Shown here: positions 1 through 5,338 of the stretch, piece by piece
Layout of the letters: every line of letters starts with the position of its first letter
Numbering within the stretch: the stretch's first letter is position 1
Assembly: GCA_005774595.1 (NCBI GenBank)
Contig: VAUM01000063.1
Location: 1-8,062, forward strand
Reading direction: 5' to 3'
Source of the DNA: Actinomycetota bacterium
GTDB lineage: Bacteria > Actinomycetota > Coriobacteriia > Anaerosomatales > D1FN1-002
DNA length: 8,062 nt
Translations under genes and position numbers: made by a program
Notes under the pieces: generated by a model
Told to the model about the DNA's origin: nothing
Databases searched by the model: none
Seen by the model: the letters and a program-made list of their open reading frames with translations, nothing else

Positions 1-88
1 GTGGCCCTGTTATTTATTACAGGCTACTCTATGACGCTTCGCCGACACTAGTAGTTCTCGTGGGCTCGGAGATGTGTAAAAGAGACGG
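1..88. other. Nextera adapter and unidentified non-genomic bases at contig end
   Basis: Positions 56-88 match the Illumina Nextera read-2 transposase adapter at 31 of 33 bases, with mismatches only at 79 (T to A) and 87 (A to G). Positions 70-88 are the 19-bp mosaic end (17 of 19). On the minus strand this reads as the familiar adapter-derived peptides YTSPSPR and HISEPTR, which appear in many contaminated database proteins. Bases 1-55 lie outside the adapter and I cannot identify them; they do not clearly match the P7 flow-cell sequence and may be low-quality read-through. Genomic sequence should be taken to begin at about 89. Confidence 0.95.
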
Positions 89-90
89 GG

Positions 91-1425
91 ATGGCCGCCG
101 GCGGCCATCCACGCCGCGAGCAGGAACGCGAGTACGATCGCCGTGCCGTACAGGATGCCCCAGTAGATCAGCCCCTTGGCGCGCAGCGGGCCTCGGTAGG
201 CGCGCTCGCGCAGGTGCGGGCGGTAGCCGACCGAGCGCTCGAAGGTGAAGCGGCCACCGGCGATGAGGTACCAGCCGACGTGCCCGCGCGAGAGGTCCGA
301 GGGGTCGGCGGCGAGCCGGTCGAGCGCGGAGCTGACGACCGCCTCGGCGAGCTCGACCTCGGTGAGCTGCGATCGGCGTGCCATGCCCTCGAGCGCGTGG
401 CGGTAGCGGTCGCGGCTGCGGAAGTCCATGCGCGGGTACACGCCCGCGGGATCCTCGCGCAGGATGTGCTCCACGAGGCTGCAGCTCTCGAAGAAGGCGT
501 GCCAGTCGAGCGCTTCGAGCAGGCGGACCGAGGTGATCGAGTTGGCGACCGAGACCTGGTCGGCGGCCTGCTCCTGCTGCTCGGCGTGGACGATCTCCTC
601 GAAGGTGCGCCCGGTGCGCGCGACGCGGGCCTCCAGCCAGCGCGTCATCTCCTCCGTGACCGACTCGCGGCCCTGGAGGCGCTGGGCCAGGCGGCGCAGG
701 AAGACCGGGTCGACCTCGGGACGCAGGCGGTCGATCTCGGCGAGGATCCATGCCACTCCTTGCGGCGCGTCCTGCGCCGCGGTGAGCAGGGCGTCGGCGG
801 CGTCGTCGGCGGCGGACTCGGCGAGCTGGGAGGTCGCGACGCGATGCGCGATGCGCCGCAGGTTCTCGATGAGCGCGACGCGCAGCATGATCGGGAACGC
901 CCACACCTCGCCGATCGAGAGTGGCGCGGTGTCCTGGTAGCCGTTCAGGTACTCGATGACGTACTCCTCGTCGAAGCGCGCGTCGGTGTGCGCGACGAGC
1001 TCGACGACCGCCTCGTAGATGCGCGGGAAGCCGGCCCAGTCACCGGTGGCCAGCCGCGGCAGTTCGAGGCCGTAGTGCGCGGGCAGGTCCTGGCGGACCG
1101 TGCGCACCTGCGCCTGCACGAGGTAGAAGTTGTCGAGCAGCCACTCGGCCGCCGGAGAGACGGCGCGCTGCTCGCGCGCGGCCGCCGCGAGCTGCTCGTT
1201 GCACCACTCGAGGTGGGCGGACGCGTCGTCGACGAGGCCGAGGAGCGGCGTCGCCCGTGCGGGGGACTTCGCGTCGGCGACCTTCTGGGCCGCGCCGAGG
1301 GCCCGCGCACGCTCGGCGGCGCGCTCTGCGGTGAGCAGGTCGGAGCGCATGGGGGCGCCGGGATCGGGGAACGAAGGCGCGGCGGCGCGGCGGACCGAGG
1401 CGGTTGTCGGCGGTGCGGCGGCCAT
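91..1425 (-). CDS. ndvB: Cyclic beta-1,2-glucan synthase NdvB-type, N-terminal part (truncated by contig end)
   Basis: This is the first 445 residues of an NdvB/ChvB-like enzyme, a very large membrane protein (usually about 2800 residues) that makes cyclic beta-1,2-glucan from UDP-glucose through a GT84 domain and trims chain length with a GH94 phosphorylase domain. The family-typical N-terminal region is visible: SPAAEWLLDNFYLV (residues 90-103), the RQDLP and IYEAVVELVAHTD stretches, IGEVWAFPIMLRVALIENLRR (about 171-191), the DPAGVYPRMDF/RDRYRHALE block, then HVGWYLIAGGR and YRPHLRER just before a first membrane helix at about 419-442. The catalytic domains lie beyond the contig end. The open frame continues to base 10 only through adapter sequence, so those last residues are artefact. 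Start ATG at 1425 has an AAAGGGGG stretch 13 nt upstream; Met26 at 1350 is an alternative start. Family assignment is recalled from sequence similarity, not searched. Confidence 0.85.
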
Positions 1426-1488
1426 CGGCTCGGCTTGTCCCCCTTTCGCGCGCGCGGCGGCGCGGGCGCGGTCTCACGAGTGCTGTAC

Positions 1489-1501
1489 CCGGCAGTGCCG
1501 G
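1489..1501. promoter_or_regulatory. 13-bp palindrome in the ndvB/rhodanese divergent intergenic region
   Basis: CCGGCA-G-TGCCGG is a perfect dyad about 64 bp upstream of the ndvB start and 130 bp upstream of the rhodanese start. Its size fits a repressor half-site pair, but I recognise no regulator for it and in such GC-rich DNA a short dyad of this kind can occur by chance. Confidence 0.3.
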
Positions 1502-1561
1502 TATTCTTGCACTTCCCGGGCCGGGTGCGTGCGAGGGGGCGGGCATCAGGCGGCACGGCGC

Positions 1562-1591
1562 TTGCAGGAGGGATACCCCGTGGGGTATGCT
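1562..1591 (+). promoter_or_regulatory. Probable promoter of the rhodanese-thioredoxin gene
   Basis: TTGCAG (1562-1567) and TATGCT (1586-1591) form a weak sigma-70-type pair with an 18-nt spacer. They would start transcription near 1598 and give a leader of about 30 nt. The CsoR/CstR-type dyad lies between the two elements and overlaps the -10 box, the usual layout for a repressed promoter, which supports the assignment more than the hexamers do. Confidence 0.5.
1573..1588. promoter_or_regulatory. CsoR/CstR-type operator (ATACCCC-GT-GGGGTAT)
   Basis: A perfect inverted repeat with 7-bp arms and a 2-bp centre. Dyads of the form TACCC(C)-n-(G)GGGTA are typical of the DUF156/CsoR family, which includes the Cu(I) sensor CsoR and the persulfide sensor CstR; CstR-type sites commonly precede rhodanese and other sulfide-oxidation genes. 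It sits in the spacer and -10 of the rhodanese-thioredoxin promoter, so binding would block RNA polymerase until copper or, more likely given the gene, persulfide or polysulfide releases the repressor. The regulator gene itself is not in the window. Confidence 0.65.
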
Positions 1592-1629
1592 CCCGCCGCC
1601 CGCACGAGACACCGACGGTGGAGGAAGCC

Positions 1630-2385
1630 GTGTCGAACGCGACCAAGAGGCCCGCGCCAGCGCCCGTGCGCCGCAAGACCCCGTGGGCACTGTGGGTGGG
1701 CGTCGCCGTGCTGGCGGCCGTGGTGGTGTACCTCGCGACGAAGCCCGCGGGCCCGAAGCCGGGCAACGTGGACAACGCGGCCTTCGCCGCCGTGATCGCC
1801 GATGCGGCGTCGGGCGTGCGCGTCGTGGACGTGCGGACCGCGGCCGAGTACGCGTCGGGCCACATCCCGGGCGCCGAGAACGTGCCGGTCGACCAGGTGC
1901 CGGCCGCCATCGCCGGCTGGAGCAAGACCGCCCCCATCGCGGTGTACTGCGCGACGGGCGCCCGCTCGCTCAACGCGGCGGAGTACCTGCGCGCCCAGGG
2001 GTTCACTCAGGTGTACAACCTCACTGCGGGCATCGCCGCGTGGGACGGCGAGGTCGTCCAGGGCGACTCCGCCGGTACGGCGGGTGGCGCAGCCAAGGTG
2101 CAGACGAACGGCAGGCCCGTGCTGATCGAGTTCTCGGGCAGCACTTGACCGGCCTGCGTGAAGATGAAGCCTGTGGTCGACAGGCTGACGAAGGAGTTCG
2201 AGGGCAAGGTCGAGGTGCGGCGGTTCGTGGACTCGTCGCCCGAGGGTGACAAGCTGGCCGAGGCGTTCGGCGTGCAGTACGTGCCGACGTTCGTGTTCGT
2301 GAACTCGGACGGCAGCACCGCCGGCATGCAGGTCGGCGAGATGACCGAGGTGGACCTGCGCGCGCGCATGGACGCGCTGAAGTAG
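1630..2385 (+). CDS. Membrane-anchored rhodanese-thioredoxin fusion, probable selenoprotein (Sec173)
   Basis: A 251-residue protein if the in-frame TGA at 2146-2148 is read as selenocysteine. Start GTG 1630 has GGAGG (1620-1624) five bases upstream. Order: Arg/Lys-rich N-terminus, one membrane helix at about 19-36, then an extracytoplasmic rhodanese domain at about 47-145 (VVDVRTAAEYASGHIPGA and active-site loop C107-ATGAR-S113). A Gly/Ala linker follows, then a thioredoxin fold at about 157-251 with PVLIEFSGST, the redox motif U173-P-A-C176, the helix-2 proline P181 and the cis-Pro loop V218-P219-T220. The rhodanese would carry sulfane sulfur as a Cys persulfide and the U-x-x-C centre could reduce or release it; that coupling is inference. 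A SECIS-like hairpin follows the TGA. Standard gene callers would split this into a 172-residue rhodanese and a thioredoxin fragment starting at GTG 2158. The main alternative is a sequencing error or nonsense mutation at a Cys codon. Confidence 0.8.
2146..2148 (+). other. Recoded TGA (selenocysteine codon) within the thioredoxin redox motif
   Basis: The reading frame is continuous from 1630 to TAG at 2383-2385 except for this TGA. The residue it replaces is the N-terminal, nucleophilic cysteine of the thioredoxin C-x-x-C, the position where selenocysteine is found in known redox selenoproteins. The resolving cysteine TGC (2155-2157) is intact, and codon choice and GC at third positions stay the same on both sides. 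Confidence 0.75.
2168..2186 (+). promoter_or_regulatory. Bacterial SECIS-like hairpin
   Basis: AGCCTGT-GGTCG-ACAGGCT is a perfect 7-bp stem with a 5-nt loop, starting 19 nt after the TGA. The loop begins 26 nt after it and opens with two guanines followed by U. Bacterial SECIS elements, which recruit SelB with Sec-tRNA, are hairpins lying within the coding sequence just after the UGA with a G in the first loop positions; the E. coli fdhF loop also contains GGUC. The fit in spacing, stem length and loop is good. Folding has not been computed. Confidence 0.7.
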
Positions 2386-2442
2386 CCGCGCCCGCGCTGC
2401 TGCCTGGCCCCGCGGACGTGCGTCACACGCGCGCGTTGCGGG

Positions 2443-2449
2443 TATACCT
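2443..2449 (+). promoter_or_regulatory. Tentative -10 region of the structured RNA
   Basis: TATACCT stands in otherwise GC-only DNA and would start transcription around 2456-2458, shortly before the 11-bp closing stem of the RNA below. A -35 is not convincing: GCGTCA at 2420-2425 fits three of six bases at 17-nt spacing. The call rests mainly on position. Confidence 0.35.
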
Positions 2450-2456
2450 ATCGCAT

Positions 2457-2755
2457 GAGGACCCGGGCCGGGGCGACTGACCAAGGCCATGCCGGATAGG
2501 CCGGTCCACTCGGGGAGCGAGGCGTTGCTGGCGCTTCGCTTCGCGAGCGATCGACGCTGAACCGCCGGAAGGCCGGGCGGAAGCCTCGACGGGAACATGC
2601 GGGACCGCGCCGGCGGGGAGAACACCCCGAGACCGGAAAGACCGCCCGCAAGGATGGCTCTTTGGAGGGGCGCCTCGAGCTGCGAAAGCCGTCCCGGCCC
2701 ATCAGTCCTCGCACCGCGAACGCGAAACGGGCGGCCCCTCGCAGGGGCCGCCCGT
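2457..2755 (+). ncRNA. Structured RNA of unknown class, about 300 nt
   Basis: No protein frame here resembles a gene, but pairing is dense. An 11-bp stem, 2465-2475 with 2690-2700 (one G-U), closes a domain of about 235 nt. Inside it are: GACC-aa-GGCC (2479-2488) with GGCCGGTC (2499-2506); CGAGGC (2518-2523) with GCCTCG (2583-2588) around a GCC-GGAA-GGC hairpin (2564-2573); TGCGGG (2598-2603) with CCCGCA (2645-2650) around CGGGG-AGAACA-CCCCG (2614-2629) flanked by CCGG pairs; and GAGG-GGCG-CCTC (2665-2676). The GGAA and GAAA (2684-2687) loops are GNRA type only on the plus strand, which fixes orientation. A terminator-like hairpin ends the unit. I do not see signatures of RNase P RNA, tmRNA, SRP RNA, or the cobalamin, TPP or c-di-AMP riboswitches. 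It could be a trans-acting RNA or a terminated leader of kimA; boundaries are approximate. Confidence 0.55.
2727..2755 (+). terminator. Terminator-like hairpin after the structured RNA
   Basis: A perfect 13-bp stem (2727-2739 with 2743-2755) around a CGC loop, almost entirely G-C. There is no U-tract after it, as is common for candidate terminators in high-GC actinobacteria. It closes the RNA unit and would also stop read-through from the rhodanese-thioredoxin gene. Confidence 0.6.
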
Positions 2756-2787
2756 CGCTCGACCGCCTGTCGGAGCCTGGGATCGCC

Positions 2788-2803
2788 TGTGACCCGTGTC
2801 ACT
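2788..2803. promoter_or_regulatory. CRP/FNR-family-like site (TGTGA-N6-TCACT)
   Basis: TGTGA-CCCGTG-TCACT matches nine of the ten specified bases of the CRP consensus TGTGA-N6-TCACA, which actinobacterial Crp/GlxR also prefer. It lies about 150 bp upstream of the proposed kimA promoter, between the RNA terminator and the long palindrome. The distance is large for direct class I activation, so its target is uncertain. Confidence 0.4.
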
Positions 2804-2813
2804 GACACGTGTC
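2795..2813. promoter_or_regulatory. Overlapping dyads CGTGTCA-C-TGACACG and GACAC-GTGTC
   Basis: Two perfect palindromes share the central GACAC: a 15-bp one at 2795-2809 and a 10-bp one at 2804-2813. Three alternating GTGTC/GACAC half-sites in 18 bp suggest an operator cluster. They also overlap the CRP-like site. No regulator is recognised. Confidence 0.4.
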
Positions 2814-2860
2814 GCGACCGGGTCGGACCGCGTGACGGCCAAGGTGTACGCGGGCGCCGG

Positions 2861-2898
2861 CGTCACATACGACGTCGCCGGCGACGTCGTATGTGACG
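2861..2898. repeat. Perfect 38-bp palindrome upstream of kimA
   Basis: The left arm CGTCACATACGACGTCGCC (2861-2879) is followed without spacer by its exact reverse complement (2880-2898). The palindrome runs directly into two further dyads that reuse the GTGACG half-site: GTGAC-GTCAC (2893-2902) and CGTCACC-GGTGACG (2897-2910). It could extrude as a cruciform or, if transcribed, form a hairpin of at least 17 bp. It lies upstream of the proposed kimA promoter. Possible roles are a multi-site operator, a small repeat family (REP/MITE-like), or a terminator barrier. Only the symmetry itself is seen. Confidence 0.9.
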
Positions 2899-2952
2899 TC
2901 ACCGGTGACGCCGGCCCGGCGGAAGCGACCACCGCCCCCCGCGCGAGCGCCG

Positions 2953-2981
2953 TTGCCCCCGCGCGCGCGTCGGGCTAGTGT
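2953..2981 (+). promoter_or_regulatory. Candidate kimA promoter
   Basis: TTGCCC (2953-2958), a 17-nt spacer, and TAGTGT (2976-2981). Transcription would begin near 2988 and give a leader of about 47 nt. The match is moderate, but the spacing is ideal and the location suits kimA. Confidence 0.45.
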
Positions 2982-3034
2982 GCTCTTGCCGACGGAGCCG
3001 CGCCGGTCGGCCCTCACCCGCGAAGAAGGACCAC

Positions 3035-4888
3035 ATGCCCAACCTCAAGCGCTTCCTGCTCGGCAACCCGCTCGCCAACGAACAGGCCGCACACCAGCGG
3101 CTGTCCAACCCCGTCGCGCTGGCGGTCTTCTCGAGCGACGCGCTGTCCTCGGTCGCGTATGCCACCGAGGAGATCCTGCTCATGCTCGTGCTCGCGGGCA
3201 CGGCGGCGCTCTCGCTCGCGCTGCCCGTCGCCGCCGGGATCGGGCTGCTGCTGGTCATCGTCACGGTGTCGTACCGGCAGACCATCAAGGCGTATCCGGG
3301 CGGCGGCGGCTCCTACATCGTGGCCAAGGAGAACCTCGGCGTCCTGCCGGGGCTGACGGCCGGCGCCTCGCTGCTGGTCGACTACATCCTCACCGTCGCG
3401 GTCTCGATCTCGGCGGGCGTCGCGGCGATCACCTCGGCATGGCCGGCGACGGCGCCGTACCGCATCCACATGTGCCTCGGGTTCGTCGTGCTGCTCGCCA
3501 TAGCGAACCTGCGCGGCGTGCGCGAGTCCGGCGCTCTGTTCGCCGGGCCGACCTACCTGTTCGTGGTCACGCTCGGGATCACCATCATTGCCGGGCTCGT
3601 GAAGGTCGCGACGGGCGGCACCATCCACGTCGAGCCGCACGCGGGCGAAGCGGTCCAGGGGCTGACGCTCTACCTCGTCCTGCGCGCGTTCGCGTCGGGG
3701 TGCACCGCGATGACGGGCGTCGAGGCGATCGCCAACGGCGTGCAGGCGTTCAAGCAGCCCGAGGCGGTCAACGCGCGGCGGACGCTCACGTGGATGGCGG
3801 GCATCCTGCTGTTCCTGTTCGTCGGCACGACCCTGCTCGCCCAAGTGAGCGGCGTGACGCCGAGCGAGGGCGGCGCGACGGTGGTCAGCCAGCTCGCCGA
3901 GGGCGTCTTCGGCCGTACCGTGCTGTACTTCGTGCTCCAGATCGCCACCGCGGTCATCCTCGTGCTCGCCGCCAACACCGCGTACGCGGACTTCCCCCGC
4001 CTCGCGTCGTTCATGGCCACCGACGGTTTCGTCCCCAAGCAGTTCTCCGACCGCGGCTACCGGCTCGTCTTCAGCAACGGCATCATCGTGCTCTCGACGG
4101 TCGCCGCCGGCCTGCTCGTCTTCTTCAAAGGTGACACGCACCTGCTCATCCCGCTGTACGCGGTCGGCGTGTTCACCGGCTTCACGCTCTCGCAGGCCGG
4201 CATGGTCGTGCACTGGTGGAAGTGCCGCGAGGAGGGCTGGCACTGGAGCATCGCGGTCAACGCGACGGGCGCGGTCGCGACGGGCGTGGTGCTTGCCGTC
4301 ATCGCGATCACGAAGTTCAGCCACGGGGCGTGGCTGATCGTCGTCGTGGTGCCGCTCATGGTCGCGTACTCGCTGTGGGTCAAGCGACGCTACGCGGCGG
4401 CCGCGCGACGCCTCGCGCTCGGCCCCGAGGAGCGGCTCAAGGCCTCGTGGCGCTCCGTGAACCGCATGCACAACCACGTCGTGCTGCTCGTCTCGGCCAT
4501 CGACCGTCGGCTCATCCGCGCGATCCAGTACGTGCGCTCACTGTCGGCCGACGACGTCGAGGCGGTCTACGTGGACGTCTCGGGCGACAAGGCGGCGGCG
4601 TTCAAGGAGGAGTGGGGGCGCAGTGAGTTCGGCATCCGCCTGACGGTGCTCGAGTCGCCGTACCGCGAGATCATCGGGCCCATCGAGCGCTACATCCGCG
4701 CTATCGAGCGTCCGACGCCCGACCACGTCGTCACGGTGGTGCTGCCCGAGTTCGTGCCCGAGGACATCGCCGACGCGACGCTGCACACGCAGACGCCGCT
4801 GTGGATCAAGACGGCGCTCTACGACGAGCCGGGCGTCATCGTGGTCGACGTCCCGTACCACATCAAGTTCGAGGCGCAGGGCGGGTAG
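3035..4888 (+). CDS. kimA: KimA-type high-affinity potassium importer (APC superfamily)
   Basis: 617 residues, against 607 in Bacillus subtilis KimA (formerly YdaO), a proton-coupled K+ symporter of the inner membrane. Start ATG 3035 is preceded by AAGAAGGA (3023-3030), four bases away. The N-terminal motif KRFLLGNPL, then SSDALSSVAYATE, SYRQTIKAYPGGGGSYIVAKENLG and GASLLVDYILTVAVSISAG are nearly collinear with the Bacillus protein. Asp35, Tyr42, Asp116, Thr120 and Ser124 fall where the K+-site residues D36, Y43, D117, T121 and S125 lie in KimA. About 12 membrane helices occupy residues 25-450, followed by a cytosolic C-terminal domain to 617, ending in LPEFVPEDI and VVDVPYHIKFEAQGG. In Firmicutes KimA is inhibited by c-di-AMP and controlled by a c-di-AMP riboswitch; I see no such riboswitch here. 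Its stop lies only 9 bp from the end of a convergent trkA-like gene, fitting a K+ homeostasis locus. Confidence 0.9.
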   Translation: MPNLKRFLLGNPLANEQAAHQRLSNPVALAVFSSDALSSVAYATEEILLMLVLAGTAALSLALPVAAGIGLLLVIVTVSYRQTIKAYPGGGGSYIVAKENLGVLPGLTAGASLLVDYILTVAVSISAGVAAITSAWPATAPYRIHMCLGFVVLLAIANLRGVRESGALFAGPTYLFVVTLGITIIAGLVKVATGGTIHVEPHAGEAVQGLTLYLVLRAFASGCTAMTGVEAIANGVQAFKQPEAVNARRTLTWMAGILLFLFVGTTLLAQVSGVTPSEGGATVVSQLAEGVFGRTVLYFVLQIATAVILVLAANTAYADFPRLASFMATDGFVPKQFSDRGYRLVFSNGIIVLSTVAAGLLVFFKGDTHLLIPLYAVGVFTGFTLSQAGMVVHWWKCREEGWHWSIAVNATGAVATGVVLAVIAITKFSHGAWLIVVVVPLMVAYSLWVKRRYAAAARRLALGPEERLKASWRSVNRMHNHVVLLVSAIDRRLIRAIQYVRSLSADDVEAVYVDVSGDKAAAFKEEWGRSEFGIRLTVLESPYREIIGPIERYIRAIERPTPDHVVTVVLPEFVPEDIADATLHTQTPLWIKTALYDEPGVIVVDVPYHIKFEAQGG

Positions 4889-4897
4889 GGACTACGC

Positions 4898-5338
4898 TCA
4901 GGCCACCGGTGCGCCGTCGTCGCGCCCGGGGTCGCTCGCCGCGATGCGGTCGAGCACCTCGCTCGCGATCAGCGCGGGCGGTGACAGCGCGCAGTCCACA
5001 CCCCACATCTCCGAGAACAACCACGTGTTGGCGGGGTGGTTCACGCGTGCGATGACGTTCGCCACGCCGCCGCGGGTCTTGGCGAGCCACGACACCACGA
5101 GGTTGTCCTCGTCATCGCCCGTCACGGCCACCACCAGGTCTGCGCCCGCCAGGCCCGCGTGGTCGAGCATCGCCGGCTCGCACGCGTCGCCGTGCACGAG
5201 GTGGACGTCGGGCGCCCACGCGCGCAGGCGGTCGAGCGTCGCCTGGCGCTGGTCGATGACGGTGACGGCGTGGTCGGTGTGCAGCTTGCCCGCGAGGTAG
5301 GCGCCGGCCTTGCCGGCCCCGACGATGAGGACCTTCAT
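4898..5338 (-). CDS. TrkA/CeoC-like RCK protein, NAD-binding domain only
   Basis: 146 residues, second gene of a leftward operon. The N-terminus MKVLIVGAGKAGAYLAGKL carries the Rossmann motif G7-x-G9-xx-G12, with the acidic residue D29 at the end of strand 2 (VTVIDQR), the GD turn of VHGDACEP, and AVTGDDEDNL, all typical of TrkA_N (RCK_N) domains that bind NAD(H) or ATP/ADP and gate Trk/Ktr potassium channels from the cytosolic side. It lacks the RCK_C domain, so it probably works together with its longer partner. Start ATG 5338 overlaps the partner's stop codon as ATGA and has AAGGAGGTG six bases upstream, so translation is likely coupled. The arrangement recalls mycobacterial ceoB-ceoC, where the pair also lies next to an APC-type permease. 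No TrkH/KtrB channel subunit is in the window. Confidence 0.85.
   Translation of the reverse strand: MKVLIVGAGKAGAYLAGKLHTDHAVTVIDQRQATLDRLRAWAPDVHLVHGDACEPAMLDHAGLAGADLVVAVTGDDEDNLVVSWLAKTRGGVANVIARVNHPANTWLFSEMWGVDCALSPPALIASEVLDRIAASDPGRDDGAPVA

Noticed and set aside
1..55. Genomic AT-rich segment or mobile element at the left edge
   Set aside because: The composition change coincides with adjoining adapter sequence, so these bases are most likely technical.
91..1629. Long plus-strand open frame running without stop into the rhodanese start
   Set aside because: It is antisense to the NdvB-like gene, has no domain features before the GTG at 1630, and is explained by the scarcity of stop codons in high-GC DNA.
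2158..2385. Separate thioredoxin-like gene starting at GTG 2158
   Set aside because: Such a product would begin after the redox motif and lack the first strand of the fold. It is in frame with the rhodanese across one TGA, so a single recoded protein is the better reading.
2564..2580. SRP RNA domain IV, because of a CCGGAAGG-like loop
   Set aside because: The GGAA loop is present but the flanking conserved internal loop (AGCAG on the 3' side) is missing.
2443..2755. c-di-AMP (ydaO/kimA) riboswitch upstream of kimA
   Set aside because: The context is right, but none of the conserved ydaO words (GCCGAAUCC, GGGGU-AAUC, CAGCUAACCUCG) are present, and a terminator and promoter lie between this RNA and kimA.
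2861..2910. CRISPR repeat or transposon terminal repeat
   Set aside because: A single palindrome with no spaced copies, no transposase and no target-site duplication in the window.
3014..4477. Long minus-strand frame antisense to kimA, and similar frames opposite trkA and the deacetylase
   Set aside because: Low-complexity Arg/Ala/Asp-rich translations with no family features; shadows of the real genes.
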